Assembly (NCBI GenBank): GCA_016098155.1
Contig: JAAAJB010000308.1
Coordinates: 1 to 41,909, forward strand
Reading direction: 5' to 3'
DNA: 41,909 nucleotides
DNA from: Actinomortierella ambigua
Lineage: Eukaryota; Mortierellomycota; Mortierellomycetes; Mortierellales; Mortierellaceae
The notes beneath the pieces are model-generated. The model worked only from the letters and a program-made list of their open reading frames with translations. It ran no database searches and was not told the DNA's origin. The position numbers and the translations under genes are program-made. Positions 30,457 through 40,689 of this stretch are shown piece after piece; the stretch's first letter is position 1; every line of letters begins with the position of its first letter.

Positions 30457-32937
30457 TCATGTTTTCTTTGACGAAGGTGAATAAAATGTTGGAGAGTCCT
30501 GCTTTGACGTAGGTGGTGGTGTGGACGACCTTGACAGTGGTGGTGGTGGTGGTGGTGTAGACGACCGTGCCAATGGCGGTCTCTTCGGTCTCATAGCATT
30601 TCTTTGAACCTCTGCCGCAACCTCCAGAATCTGTGCCTGCGTTTCGAAAAGGACAGAAAAGTGTTTGTTAGATCAGCTGCGTGACAGTGGCATCGTCTAG
30701 GCAGAATACATAGACTAGAACATACTCTTATTCTTTCTAGCGTGGCGAGTGTGCTTCCGGTCATAAATTGATCTAGTTCTGCAGCGTTGGTGGGTAGATT
30801 CAAGTCTTCGCAGAGAGTTGCGCAAAGTTGTACTCCGTCATGTTTGACCATGCGCACGACTTGTCCAGTGTATCCTATTCGTTGGCAATGAGAGCGGATG
30901 AGTCGATCCAAACTAAAAACGTGCAACTGTTATGTCTCAATAGCCAAGCTCTCATACCTTTGATGTCCAAAAACACAATCTCTTTACGCCAAGGGTGCCG
31001 CGACAGGATCGAATGGTTGTGACGAATCGATTTTCTTAGTTGTACGGCAACATCATCCTTGCTTGCCCCTGGTCCCTTGTGCTCATAGTCCACCAATTCA
31101 ACGTGTAGTAGCTTATGCTCCTTGTCCACATTAGCTACTAGTAGAAAGTCCACCTTCCTTGGCATCAGTGGTGGAGATGCTCCTCCATGATCTTGCTCGT
31201 TCCGCTCTCGCTCCTCACGACTGCAGGACAAACCAGATTCGCCACTTGATACGCACAAATGTTAGAGAAGTTGCTGCCGCTAATTGAAACGGAGCATGCG
31301 CACCTGATTTTCACTGCAACAACGACGGTAATGAATACTTACGTGATAACGGAGACAATGGTTCCATCAAACATCAAGTCAAACACCTGATGCCAGGTTC
31401 TTATGGTCATGGACTCCGTCTCTTTTGGACGAGCAACTGCTTGTGGTTCTGACAACTTGGCTCTATGGTTGAGAAAGTAAAATATTAATGACGCTCAATT
31501 GTGTTTGAGTCAAACTATTAATATGCTGAGCCTTCATAAGCAATTAAAATCACCCTTACAGATAGCGCACGATCTCAAAGACGCGCCTCTCGCGCTCATC
31601 TATGGGTGTTCCCTGCAGCGTAAGTGACGCGAGTTCACCAAGTTTCACGGTTGCTACGAGATGAACACGCCGCGCATCAAGGTATCCATTCTGGTCTCTT
31701 GCTTTATCTGCGATGGCCTTCAAAGTATCTTCGAGTTTGGTGTCTGGCACCGAGAAACTCTCATCCACAACCAAGGGAGAGAGTTTGGATAAATCTGCAG
31801 GCCCAAATACTCTGTGTGCATTCTCCATCTCAAGATGAGCCACCATTGATACCGCGACACTAAATAGGAGGAGGCAAAACTTATTAATATCGGCTTAGAA
31901 GAATGAGAGACAGTGACAATGGCCAAAGAGGCGAACGTACTAGACATCTTTTTTGAGCACACGACTCAATTTCTTGAAGGAAGGCAAGCGTTCCACAACA
32001 TATCGAAAGAGCGTCGACTGGAGGCCGGTGAGATTCTGTGGCTCGCTCGGTATAGTTACCTTTCGATTATAATGCTGCGAACACAATGATAAGGCGAAGA
32101 GAGTCAGCACAACTGTTTTAAAATACCACCATCACGCTCTAAGAAGTAGGATAAGTCTGACAGAATTAAATACCAGATCGAATAACGCTCGAAAGAGCGA
32201 GAAGAAAGGGTGGTCTTGATGATGAGCTGCATCTTCCTCAAGGTCACTAATATCCTCGGCATCCTCGACATCCTCAGCTGTCAAAGGGCTTTGCGACACC
32301 CTCGAAGACGCCTAATGGTTTGCCAAACAAATATAGTATTAATAAGACGTTGGCATAGTATTTAATCATCACTGATATGACACATGCGCCCTGATACATT
32401 GTCGTACGTCGTCGTCATCAAAGAGTGTCTTGGCTGAGTTGGCATGGGGTGCGAGCACTTGTAGTTCCTCGATCACAAGAGAGCCAACAGTCGCGTTTCC
32501 GGCGCGCAATATCTGATTATTGATCTTGAGGGTGCTCCGCGTCACCGAGGAAGCGACTTTCTTTGCTAATGCTTGAGTTGAAGCATGCTGCCGAGCTCTC
32601 TTCGGAGGCCTCTCCCGTAACATCTCGCGTTCATCATTCTTGAAATCTTGTGACTAAGGACAGGCGAAGGAAGGTTTAGTTGGCGTTGTAATTGCTTTTT
32701 TTTTAAGCTTTCCAGTTTAGGCACAATTTCTATTACCATTGTAGCATCCAGAAACGACAGGGCCCAGGAGCAAGTCGGGATAAGTGCCCTGAGGCTCTGG
32801 CGGAATGAATCTTTCGCGGCTCCATGGTTCTGGAAAGTGAATTGTTGATAGAAAGCCTCTGCACATTGTTGTACACTGTCCCACTGCCGCTGAGAAATAT
32901 ACAGCTGTTGCGCCTGATGAAAATCATTTGCCGCCAT
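30457..32937 (-). CDS. Multi-exon gene of a duplicated family, possible PD-(D/E)XK nuclease-like core
   Basis: Exons read from the minus strand: 32937-32737, 32653-32384, 32311-32174, 32074-31941, 31859-31560, 31462-31343, 31220-30958, about 30926-30726, 30636-30457. Phases close for the first seven and the last two. The join at 30958/30926 is off: a GTATGA..CAG intron would be only 31 bp and out of phase, so a different donor (near 30976) or a frameshift applies. Visible parts are a helical N-terminus, an acidic linker (AEDVEDAEDISDLEEDAA), a segment HRVFGPADLSKLSPLVV, then PRKVDFLLVANVD and HVELVDYEHKG followed by KxxLRKSIRHN. The D..E-x-x spacing hints at a PD-(D/E)XK-type fold, but this is inference. 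The C-terminus is P/S-rich and basic. No family name is certain. Confidence 0.55.
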
Positions 32938-33072
32938 CTCTTCCTCGCCCAATTCTATCTCTCATCGGTAGGGCGCATATCACCGTGATTGATTCCGTCA
33001 AAGGCGGCCAAAAAAATGAACGAATTAGTTTGTGTGATGAATTTAGCACGCGCGTCTAATTGCTGTAGAAAG

Positions 33073-33320
33073 TCCCCTCTTCCTCCAGTGGATTAACTCA
33101 ACAGTTTGTCAAGCAAGAGGGGGTCGGCAAGTCCCGTGTCAAACGGGCAAAAGGGTACCACGCATCGACATCATGGGCAAACCAACAAAACCATTGACAC
33201 TAACATCGCAATCCTTGTGACTCTCTCTGTGAACACAAATCGTTTAACCCTGGAGGCGACCTCACAACAGGGCACACAGAGTGAATCGGACATGTAGAAG
33301 CTGCATCATTTTAAACACCC
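33073..33320. repeat. Repeat R, copy a
   Basis: This block of about 250 bp begins near CCTCTTCCTCC and ends near ATCATTTTAAACA. It lies about 135 bp upstream of the intact gene's start. Copies b (33342-33605) and c (34833-35095) are in the same orientation. Shared words include CAGTTTGTCAAGCAAGAG and GCGACCTCACAACAGGGC. Confidence 0.85.
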
Positions 33321-33341
33321 AGGGCAACACCTAATCTAGAT

Positions 33342-33605
33342 GGTCTCCTCTTCCTCCGATGGATTGACTCGACAGTTTGTCAAGCAAGAGGAGGTCAGCG
33401 AGACCCTTCAGTCAAGCGGCAAAAAAGTACCAGCATCGACATCAGGGGCAAACCAACAAAACCATCGATACTAGCATCGCATTCCTTGTCCACTGGACAG
33501 TGATTCCTCTGTGACCACGAATCGTTTAACCCTGGAGGCGACCTCACAACAGGGCGCACAGAGTGAATCGGACATGCCAATGCTGCATCATTTTAAACAC
33601 TCGAT
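33342..33605. repeat. Repeat R, copy b
   Basis: This tandem neighbour of copy a, 20 bp away, contains an extra stretch (about 33495-33515) that copy a lacks and copy c partly shares. Confidence 0.85.
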
Positions 33606-33960
33606 GTCCCATATAGAGTAGCATAGTAATGGCTTACCTTGGACAAAGATTGGAGAGAGCACATCTCATGGTTCAAACTCCAAAGTATGTCACCCCATAA
33701 CAAGTCACATTTTGGCGTTCATGGCCTAGCCCCCTTTAAAGGGTATGTTAGCAACTCTCCAATGAGAGGACATTTGACCGCGTTCGAGTAAACAAATATA
33801 GCTGTGAAGAAGGTATCAGGTAAATATTCGTGGTCATTTTTCTGAGTAGTCTGTCGTTGACCATCAGTGGCCAGACCATATAAGGTACACCTAACACACC
33901 CCCATGGACACATTCAAGCCCTCGCAATAGACTCTGTTTCTTTTGGCGAAATTCTACTTA
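33606..33960. other. Intergenic, no supported gene
   Basis: This lies between repeat R copy b and the 3' end of the decayed gene copy. Its start (TTACCTTGGACA...GGAGAGAGCA) resembles the sequence just after copy c near 35113-35150, so the duplication continues a little beyond R. Confidence 0.4.
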
Positions 33961-33961
33961 T

Positions 33962-34672
33962 TAGCCGAGCGGCCTAATCGAAGAGGTTGTCATATTGTCA
34001 TACGTTCTTACACTTGACATCTTGAATACGCGAATCAAGCCCTTGAACGAAGGCAATCGTTCCACAACACATTGAAAGAGTGTTGACTGGAGACCGGTAA
34101 GGTTCCGTGGCTCGCTTAGTATGATGACTTTTTCATTGTAATGCTGCGAACACAACGCTAGGGCGAAGAGAGTCAGCGCAACTGTTATTAAAATATGTAC
34201 CATCATCACGCAAGTCCTTGTAGCCCCTCGATTTCAAGAGGGCTAACAGTCGCGTTTCCGGCGCGCAAGATCTGATTATTGATCTTGAGGGTGCTCCGTG
34301 CCACCGAAGCATGCTACCGAGCTCTCTTTGGAGGCTTTTCCCCGTAGCATTTCGCGTTCGTCATTATGGAAATCTTGTGACTAAGGGGCAAACGAAGAAA
34401 GACTTGGTGAGCGTCGTAATCACTTTTTATAAGCGCTCCAATTTAAGCACAATCTCTATTACCATTGTGGCATCCAGAAACGGTTGCGCCTAGGAATATG
34501 TTGGGATAAATGCCCTGAGGTTCTGGCGGAATGAATCTTTCGCAGCTCCAGTGTGCTGGAAAATGAAGTGTTCATAGGAAGCCTTTGCACATTGTTGCAC
34601 ATTGTTGCACACTGTCCCACTGCCGATCCGATAAAAAATGCTGGCGGGATAGGTGTAAGTGCTTTTGTGCTC
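33962..34672 (-). pseudogene. Decayed tandem copy of the 30457-32937 gene, internally deleted
   Basis: Three blocks match the intact neighbour in order. About 34640-34455 matches its exon 1, about 34385-34211 its exon 2, and about 34208-34020 its intron 3 and exon 4. At about 34211 exon 2 sequence passes straight into intron 3, so exon 3 and both flanking introns are gone (about 310 bp relative to the neighbour). A second deletion of about 30 bp lies within exon 2. No counterpart of exons 5-9 is seen. The exon 4 copy still reads LTGLQSTLFQCVVERLPSF. Confidence 0.8.
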
Positions 34673-34832
34673 TCTTCTCCCCCTTTCTTGCCTCCATAAT
34701 AGTCTCAATTACGCTTGCGGGCCCAGTTCTACCTCTCATCAGTGGGGCGCATATCATCGTTATTGACCCCGTCAACAGGACAAAAAAAAAGAGGACGTAA
34801 TTATTAGCTTTGTGAATCTAATTGCAGTGAAA

Positions 34833-35095
34833 GGTCTCCTCTTCCTCAATGGATTCACTCGATAGTTTGTCAAGCAAGAGGAGGTCAGCAATACCCATCC
34901 ATCATGCAGGCAAAAGAGCGCCACACATCGACATCATGGGCATACCAACAAAACCATCGACACAAGCATCGCATCCCTTGTCCATGTTCCATATGGACAG
35001 TGATTCTCTCTGTGAACACGAGCAGAGGCGACCTCACAACAGGGCACACAGAGTGAATCGGACATGCAAATGCTTCATGATTTTAAACATAAAGA
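34833..35095. repeat. Repeat R, copy c
   Basis: This is the third copy, upstream of the decayed gene copy, at the same relative place as copy a is to the intact gene. R is thus part of the duplicated 5' region. Confidence 0.85.
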
Positions 35096-35109
35096 GTAGC
35101 ATGACAAAT

Positions 35110-35660
35110 AGACTACCTTAGACGACAGCTGGGCAGATGGGAGAGAGCAACAACCCTTGGGCCAGCCTACCATCCAGCCACGCCTACAAGTGTCAAGGGT
35201 GCGCTGGTAGGAGGTGGGAGGTCTAAACCGTATGAGTGGATGGACTGTGAGAAGAAGAAGAGACAAAAATCACTCTTTAGGCTCTAATACCAAGCTTCCT
35301 AATATATGAGACTTGGATCAAAGGTAAAGCTTATCTATAACATCAGAACTCCCAAAAAGAATGTGAAGGGCATACTTGTATAAATAGGATTGGTGAGGAT
35401 TCCGTATAACAACCTTCTGTTTTCTTTGACCGTTTGCCAGATGAACACTTGAGCTACTAGTGGGAATGTTTTTGAGGCAATAAGACGTCGAGAAGATGAG
35501 GAGCGAGCCGGGCTGCCCTGTCCTTCTCACCACCTTAGAGAATACAACACCCATTTCCACAACCATCGACAAACAGCACCTTATTCGCGGACAAGCAACA
35601 CAGAGCTCTTGCAAGAAAGCCTGAGGTATGGCGTAGTGTTCAGGGAACTCCAGGGTGGCG
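35110..35660. other. Intergenic, no supported gene
   Basis: Short open frames on the minus strand (for example 35614-35318) have no recognisable domain. Confidence 0.4.
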
Positions 35661-35664
35661 AAGG

Positions 35665-36300
35665 TTAGGATTTAAATTGTGGCTCAGGCGTGGAAATATC
35701 TGGCGTTGAGTGAATTGCCTCCATATAACCTCTGCAACCTGTTGGTACGAAGGAAGGACAGTTGAACTGTAGGTCTGGAGGTGCCGTGCGACCTGCAGAC
35801 GATGCCAAACCTCCCTTCCAGTTCTGACCTACATCCTCGAAGCACCGCTCTTTGACCAGTCGGGTGGTCTTTCCGGTATCCTCATGGGATATGTCTACAT
35901 TCCGTGAGTCCATGAGAAGCCGAAACATGCCACGCATCTGAGCTCCTCCATATGACCTTTTCTATCCTCGACTTTTGAAATTCCTGGGTGCGAAGGCAGT
36001 CCTAGTCTCTGTTGGTCTTTGAGTTGCTGCGCGCATTGTTCGTACATGGCTCTCCATACGACCTTCCCGAAACGCTCGAAGCTTCAGAAGTTCCTAGGCA
36101 GGAAGGCAGTGAACACATGGACATGATTGTCGCCATGGTTGTGTTGCAGGTGGGTCCATGAGGCAAGCCAGGCGCGAGCACTGATAAATTGTCCCATATA
36201 ACCTCCACCTTAGATGGGGCTGCTGTCCCCATATGTGTGGTGGTCTGCAACCAATCTCGGTGGCCTCGGTGCCGCCATCTGCATAGGGGCGGGTCTGTTT
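35665..36300 (-). repeat. Dispersed repeat module, copy 3, inverted
   Basis: The reverse complement of this block aligns with about 7150-7690. Landmarks are the segment equivalent to 7300-7410 at about 36150-36035, the CATATGGAG word near 35950, and the AGGATGTAGGTC word near 35835. A minus-strand frame of 90 codons (35937-35665) stays open here but is broken at 7500-7690, so coding is unproven. Confidence 0.75.
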
Positions 36301-36323
36301 TTTTTTTTTTTTTTTTTTTTTTT
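36298..36323. repeat. Poly-T tract, 26 bases
   Basis: This homopolymer abuts the end of repeat module copy 3 and may be a poly-A/T tail or a promoter tract. A CT-rich run follows. Confidence 0.9.
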
Positions 36324-36404
36324 CCTTTCGATGCTGAGGAATAACCGTCTCTCTCTCTCTCTCGCTCTCTCCTAACCTCTACATATCATAAAACTAGACC
36401 TGGC

Positions 36405-36425
36405 ATGGCACACACATATGCTTAA
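36405..36425 (+). promoter_or_regulatory. Overlapping upstream ORF (MAHTYA)
   Basis: A six-codon frame starts at ATG 36405 and ends in TAA at 36423-36425. It overlaps the main ATG (36418) in another frame. If transcribed, it would reduce initiation at the main start. The alternative is that CTAG at about 36395 is a splice acceptor and the real start lies upstream. Confidence 0.5.
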
Positions 36426-37503
36426 CCCTTGGCATTACCGCCAGTTCCAGCTCTCGCACTACGGGCGGGTCCTGAACCACGACGACACGGTGCAGGCGAC
36501 GTCCGTCGCGACGCGGCAGGACTTTGTCCGGACAGCACAGCTTTGGCAAGACACTTACCAAGAGCAATATTCATTCCAATCGCTCAAGAAGCTCAAGAAG
36601 CTCAAGAACAAATACAAGCGAAAGGCCGCTCGAGGAGGAGGCAGTCGTAGCAACAAGCCAAATTCATCTTCTTCCCATTCGGGTCGCAGGACGGACTCGA
36701 TGGACGACGACGACGACGATGACGGCGACGGCGATGACGAAGATGAGGATGGGGGCACGAGCTTAACGACGGATCAGTCACGGCGACGGCGGGCTCGCCA
36801 GGCCATGTTGGCCAAGGAGGTGCCGAAATGGTGTGCGGGCGTCGTGTTCCCACCTTTGGGCGTCTACCTGCTCATCAAGGCCGCACACAAGGGCTGGAAG
36901 CGGCGAAAGAGCGAGAAATTGGAGAGGCGCCGAAGGGCCTTGGAGGAGAAGCAGCCAATGCCGACGACGGGTCATGCCCTTCATCCTCCTCCTCTTCATT
37001 ATTATCCGCATCACCATCATCAGCAACAACAACAACAACAACAACAGCAGGATGAGGAAAAAAGAGCTATTGCGATCGAGCAACAGCAACAGCAGCAGCA
37101 GCGATCACAGGAGAGCTCGCTACGGATACCATCTGCACATGGTGGAGCAGCAGGAGTAGGATCATCGAGTCTTGCATCGTCATCTGCTTCCGCAGGTGCG
37201 ACAACAGCAGTGCCGTTCCTAGGAGCGGTTGTACAAAACCAACAACAACAACAGGTTGCTCATGGCCTGAATAACGGCAGCATGGGTGGTGCAAGCACCA
37301 CGAGCAAGAAGAGACTGGAGCCAAACATGGGGTTGGATGGCCGGTTCGCCAACTGGAACGGCGAGGTCGCAGGGCCGGATGGGCAGGCCTCGTGCTCGAC
37401 AGGCGCGTGTATCATGGCGCCATGGAGCGAGATACAGGATATTGTGCCGTATCTCGATCAGGCACAGGGAAAGGAGCTTCGCAGTCAGCGGAGTCATTTG
37501 TAA
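36418..37503 (+). CDS. Hypothetical protein, D- and Q-rich with a basic N-terminal region
   Basis: This is one exon of 361 residues. The N-terminus (PWHYRQFQLSHYGRVLNHDD) is ordered-looking and has no family I recognise. A lysine-rich helix near 55-70 follows, then an acidic D run (about 98-113) and a basic segment. A conserved-looking core comes next, with VPKWCAGVVFPPLGVYLLIK (about 136-155), possibly one membrane or membrane-surface helix. Two glutamine runs (about 200-230), S/A/G-rich linkers and a C-terminal acidic helix complete it. The C-terminus has two Cys and a Trp (SCSTGACIMAPWSE), which could be functional. Codon runs CAA/CAG and GAC make it prone to length change. Function is unknown. 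Confidence 0.6.
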   Translation: MLNPWHYRQFQLSHYGRVLNHDDTVQATSVATRQDFVRTAQLWQDTYQEQYSFQSLKKLKKLKNKYKRKAARGGGSRSNKPNSSSSHSGRRTDSMDDDDDDDGDGDDEDEDGGTSLTTDQSRRRRARQAMLAKEVPKWCAGVVFPPLGVYLLIKAAHKGWKRRKSEKLERRRRALEEKQPMPTTGHALHPPPLHYYPHHHHQQQQQQQQQQDEEKRAIAIEQQQQQQQRSQESSLRIPSAHGGAAGVGSSSLASSSASAGATTAVPFLGAVVQNQQQQQVAHGLNNGSMGGASTTSKKRLEPNMGLDGRFANWNGEVAGPDGQASCSTGACIMAPWSEIQDIVPYLDQAQGKELRSQRSHL

Positions 37504-37928
37504 CAATAGCAACAAGCAAAAAACACACACACGTATTATTATTATTTTTTTTTTTTACACGCATACCACCCCTCTCTTCCTCCTTTACGTCCGCTCTCTA
37601 CCCCCCTCCTGACACACATATCTTGCACATAATACTACTACACCTCGCAAAATAGGACGGTTTAAAACAAAAAAAAAGTAATCTCAATACACGCATTTGA
37701 CCATGGAGCGACAACGCACTATGGACATTCTATTTCTTTTAAAAAAAGTCGACTGCAGGAAAACGAAGGGGGTGGCAATAATGACACATCGAGCGCGTCT
37801 ATAGATGTTGACAACATTGGCTGGTATCGTGACCACTCTCCTTGTCGCCACTGTTTCTTTCCAAAGTATGCTGGAGAGTGATGTGCTTGATTTGGGTCCA
37901 GAGAGGGAAGGGAGGGGGTTTCCTCGCT
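37504..37928. other. Convergent 3' intergenic region
   Basis: This has CA-rich and T-rich tracts (37545-37556) after the orphan gene's stop, then the 3' flank of the isomerase gene. No gene is seen. Confidence 0.5.
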
Positions 37929-39467
37929 TCAGAGCTTGGCCTTGTCCTTGGCAGCAGCCTTAGCCACTATATTGATATAAAGCGAAATAGACATTTAGAT
38001 GGACAGAACAAGTGTCGTCCCAGTCACCTTCCAAAAAAAAAAGCAAACAAAGAAAAAAAAAAGCACGCACACACGCAGGTACACAAACAAAACAAAACAT
38101 ACTCATGAACGCCATGATGGCCTGTGCAGACTCGTCCGACATCATCCGCTCGCGCAAACAAGTCATCTCGCGGATGTTGGTGGCATCCATGAGCTCAAAG
38201 TCATGGGCGCGGATCAGGTGCTTGGTCGCCTTCATAGCCTCGATGGGAGCCTTGGCTGCCGCCGAGGCAATCTTGAGGATCTGTTCCCGGAACGAGTCTG
38301 AAGGAATGGTGCGCGCGACCATGCCGCATTGGACCATTTCCTCGGCCGTAAACTTTTTGCCGAGGAGGAGCATCTCGTTGGCCCGGGAGTAGCCCATGAC
38401 CCTATGTTGAGGGATTCATTATAAAAAAAATTAAGAGGTGAGCTTCTCGAGTCTTTCTTTCTTTCTATACTACCTGCTGCTATGATCAACCTATTCGTGC
38501 CTTACCGAGGGAAAATAACTGACGAGCCTCCTTCGGCACAGAAGCCTGTAAATGTCGATCAATATTGTCATAAAGTAGTTGTTTTTTTTTCATTGGATCC
38601 CAGTGTTAGCGAGATGAGGTGCGCACAGTGGGTGGATGGAAAGCACTGTGGTGCTTCCGAACCGATGGTTTTGTCTCGGTCAACAAACCCCCGAAATAAT
38701 CCTTTTTTTTTCGTTTGTTTTCTCTTGCTTTTTATTCCTTTACCGAGTTTCATGAAAGGAGTGTTGAAGGTTGCTTCGGGGGTGGCATAGACAATATCGC
38801 AGAGCGCAGCCGATGTGACAGCAAAGCCAATAGCAGGTCCTGTTGATGAAAGAAGAGCGAGCGAGAGAAAGTAGAGGTTAGCTTGGGCGGGGATGAATAA
38901 ACTCTGTACTCCCATCCGACACCACGTGCGGACTGCTCAGCTTTTCTTTTCCGCCCTTTAAAATGTCCCTAGAGTAAAATGCATACCGTTGATAGCTGCG
39001 ATGATCAGCTTGGGGAAGTGGATCAGCTGCGTAATAACGTTCCTAAATAGAAGAAGAGGAGGAAGAAGAGGAGGAAGAAGAGGAGGAAGAAGAGGACGAC
39101 CAACATGAATGAGGTTTGTGTGGAGTGAAAACACATAGCAGATAGCAGAAGAAAGGGTTGGGTTTCTTTCTTCTTACGTGGTGAAAGCGTATCTCCTGTT
39201 CATAGCGGCTTCAGGATCCTCATCGTCATCGCCGTCTTCTGGGGCAGCGAGTTCCTGACCGGACGAGTAGTACTTGCCGTTGCCAGTCATGACAGTGACC
39301 TTGACCGCGTCCTCCTTGGCGGCCCATTCCAGAGCCTCGCCCCACTGTTTGTACACCTGAGGGTTCAGGGCGTTGTAGCGGTTCGGGCGGTTGAAAGCAA
39401 TCACCAACACGCCATTGGCATGCAGCGTCAATTCAAACAGGTCAAGAGCCGGGATCTGGACGGTCAT
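37929..39467 (-). CDS. ECI1: Peroxisomal delta3,delta2-enoyl-CoA isomerase (crotonase family)
   Basis: This enzyme moves 3-enoyl-CoA double bonds to the 2-trans position for beta-oxidation of unsaturated fatty acids. Six exons give 272 residues: 39467-39178, 39042-38987, 38839-38744, 38545-38506, 38401-38103 and 37966-37929. All phases close. Features are FNRPNRYNALNP near 29, SSGQEL of the first oxyanion strand, INGPAIGFAVTSAALCD (second oxyanion loop) and LGFCAEGGSSV. In yeast Eci1 the catalytic Glu sits in a matching EGG motif, so Glu152 is the likely general base. The C-terminus AKL is a type 1 peroxisomal signal and is built by a tiny last exon. Yeast Eci1 is 280 residues. The gene symbol is by family; an ECI2-type name is the alternative. 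Confidence 0.9.
39050..39094. repeat. Purine microsatellite inside isomerase intron 1
   Basis: A 12-bp unit of GAAGAAGAGGAG type repeats about 3.5 times within intron 39177-39043, on the side nearest the acceptor. Confidence 0.85.
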
Positions 39468-40084
39468 GATGGTAGTGTTGTGAGGAGGAGAGGGAGGGAG
39501 GGAATTGTGGGGGAAATGAGAGTGGAGAGTGAAGAATGGAGAGAGCAAAGAGGGGGATGGCGAAAGGCGAACGACCCCGAAGACCTGTGTGTCTCCCCCC
39601 CTCGGAAGAAACCTTAAGCGACAGGAAAAGGAGGGGGGGGGGGGATTTCGATCGCTTCGGTCCATGTGAAAGTATGAGTCTTCTTTAGGGCACCGTTTGC
39701 GGGGGAGCCTCCTCTCCTCTCACTGGCTTCATTGGCATCATAGGCCACTTTCAAACCTGTACAAATTCATGGCTTGTGTGAATAGCGGAGAAGCTGTGCC
39801 TCTTTGTCTCCGCAAAACTTTGTATTGCAGCAACACCACTGCTGAGACCAATTACAATGTCATTTCTCTCCTACGTACTCCAAGTCCCTTTTCCTTGAAC
39901 TTGTCGACAAGATGGCATTAAAAACAAACGTATTGTAGAACAAATGGGAGGAAGATAAGTAGGTCTTGACTGGGAGATGTTGGAGAAAAGAAAGTGTCGA
40001 TGATGTAACGAGAGAAAAAGAAGAGGAAGAAGTGGACAAGTAATGCTGCTGTTGAAGGATGGGAGAGGAGTGAAGGCTTCTTCT
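39468..40084. other. Isomerase promoter and intergenic region
   Basis: This holds the isomerase leader (C/T-rich on the minus strand, about 39480-39560) and A/G-rich sequence near 39990-40040. No gene is supported. Confidence 0.5.
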
Positions 40085-40680
40085 CTTTTTTCTTCTCGCA
40101 TTGCCGCCATCCTCGTTGATCTCCTTACCCATAGCATAATAGAGAGACGTACACCTGGCGGCTTTCAGCAAAGCAAAGGCCAGATGTCAAAGTTGGACAG
40201 ACGAACCAGCTCAAGACGGTAGAGCAAGCTGAGCATGACGAATTGTCAGGTCCTGGGCGTAGCTGTTGCGCTCACGGAAAGTGAAGTACGACAGGTAGAG
40301 GCGGGAGCGGAAGATCAACAAGGTCAGGCGGCGGATACCGTGCTGGCGCAGGTGCCCTGAACGAGTCTTAACAAGAGGGTTGAGCACCTGGAGCCAGTGG
40401 TCGTCGTCGTTAAGGTGGACAGTCTCCGACTTGATGACAACATTGAGAACGTTGTTGTAGACAGCGCTCGAGGTGACAAGGTTCAGACGGCGGTTGCTGT
40501 CGCGCCGCAATAGGAAATAGTTAAGAACACCCTCTATCCTCGCTTGAGGTCATGGAGAGGAGGGATTTGTCCAGAAGCTCGTAGGAGTGGTAGGCACGGC
40601 GACAGACACCTCAAAGGCAGCAATGCGGATGGTCAGCTATAGCAGAAGGCTCAAAGTCAAGGACATGTTGAGACTAATGG
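40085..40680 (-). pseudogene. Acetyl-CoA carboxylase fragment, frame-broken
   Basis: Pieces of the central region of eukaryotic acetyl-CoA carboxylase, the cytosolic enzyme that makes malonyl-CoA, appear in order on the minus strand. About 40670-40560 reads HVLDFEPSAIADHP and CRRAYHSYELLD. About 40510-40211 reads RRDSNRRL...DDDHWLQVLNP, GIRRLTLLIF and YFTFRERNSYAQDLTIRH. About 40200-40090 reads RLSNFDI and LYYAMGKEINEDGG. At least two frameshifts and stops separate them. Known ACC proteins have these motifs in this order. The biotin carboxylase, biotinyl and carboxyltransferase domains are absent, so this is a relic and not the working gene. Confidence 0.75.
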
Positions 40681-40689
40681 AATTGTTGG

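Noticed and set aside
33660..33700. tRNA-like T-arm word (GGTTCAAACTCC)
   Set aside because: No matching acceptor stem, anticodon arm or D-arm around it.
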